This document shows positions 63,808 through 64,000 of a stretch of DNA of 64,000 bases, in pieces. Position numbers and translations under genes: made by a program. Numbering within the stretch: position 1 is the stretch's first letter; every line of letters begins with the position of its first letter. A model generated the notes under the pieces. That model was not told the DNA's origin. It searched no databases and saw nothing but the letters and a program-made list of their open reading frames with translations. This DNA is from Nitrosospira multiformis (GTDB lineage Bacteria > Pseudomonadota > Gammaproteobacteria > Burkholderiales > Nitrosomonadaceae): assembly GCF_900103165.1 (NCBI RefSeq), contig NZ_FNKY01000001.1:1426001-1490000 (forward strand). The letters are read 5' to 3'.

Positions 63808-64000
63808 GGGTTTCCTTCCTTTTTCTTCTTTTGGAGAGAGTATTTATTTCTACTGTATACCTCCGCTGTTTATACGGTCAATACGTTTTATTGCCGTGCG
63901 TAGCGGGCAAATATATTGTTCCGTTTATGCTATCCCGAAGCCGGGGATGGGCATGAAATGGACAGAATGGTAAAGAAACATCGAGATGAAATATGAGAGA
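63808..64000. other. Upstream region of the glucosidase gene, window end
   Basis: AT-rich bases just upstream of the ATG (about 63820-63900) should hold the promoter. AAGGAAGG precedes the ATG as ribosome site. No further gene can be seen before the right edge. Confidence 0.5.

Overview
The window reads as a chromosomal segment of a betaproteobacterium, most likely an ammonia oxidiser of the family Nitrosomonadaceae (Nitrosospira-like). This rests on protein style and gene order: petABC followed by sspA-sspB, an ECF sigma-DUF3619-DUF3106-RDD operon, yhdP-nitrilase-tldD, PEP-CTERM surface proteins, and many short secreted or lipoprotein genes. The genus is an inference, because no amo, hao or rRNA gene lies here. 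Nearly all of the window is ordinary core genome. No CRISPR array, prophage or intact insertion sequence was seen.

Layout. 1-2.9 kb is accessory: a DUF1269 membrane protein cut by the left edge, a REP-type transposase remnant, a PEP-CTERM/DUF4394 protein, a perfect 40-bp palindrome, a tRNA-Asn-like 3' fragment and a real tRNA-Thr(UGU). 3.0-6.7 kb carries sspB, sspA and the cytochrome bc1 operon petABC on the minus strand. 6.9-14.3 kb holds yacG, a Nudix/ThiE-like fusion, a DUF815 ATPase, an EF-hand protein with an EGRCG motif, argJ, tusA, an ADP-ribosylglycohydrolase, a Trm112 protein and exbD/exbB. 14.6-24 kb holds xseA, a DUF423 protein, an RNA methyltransferase, queH, dsbB, htpX, mlaA, murJ and rpsT. 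24.2-33.9 kb holds the slipin-NfeD pair, a basic amino acid decarboxylase, argD-argF-argG, a YajQ protein and a glutamine amidotransferase. 34.0-37.1 kb is a TonB energising cluster (thioredoxin-like protein, tonB, exbB, exbD, FecR-like). 37.5-39.3 kb is the ECF sigma operon. 39.4-46.1 kb is tldD, nitrilase and yhdP. 46.4-52 kb is glnE, ilvE, a zinc-finger protein and a phosphomannomutase/phosphoglucomutase.

52.2-60.5 kb is a run of exported proteins of mostly unknown function: two DUF3313 lipoproteins, a SYLF lipoprotein, an alpha/beta-hydrolase-like lipoprotein, a DUF4105 protein, a glycine-zipper protein and three unnamed periplasmic proteins. Fragments of dead genes lie among them and just beyond. 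The right end is a large GH63-type glucosidase followed by a frameshifted remnant of a GH13 alpha-amylase-family enzyme.

How the genes work together. Four arginine-biosynthesis genes (argJ; argD-argF-argG) are present. petABC makes the respiratory bc1 complex. The two ExbBD sets, TonB, MlaA, MurJ, YhdP, DsbB, HtpX, slipin/NfeD and the exported cluster make this a window rich in cell-envelope functions. Two families of short dispersed intergenic repeats, some contributing the stop codon of the gene before them, occur with a dead REP-associated transposase fragment. They are the main non-coding structure here.
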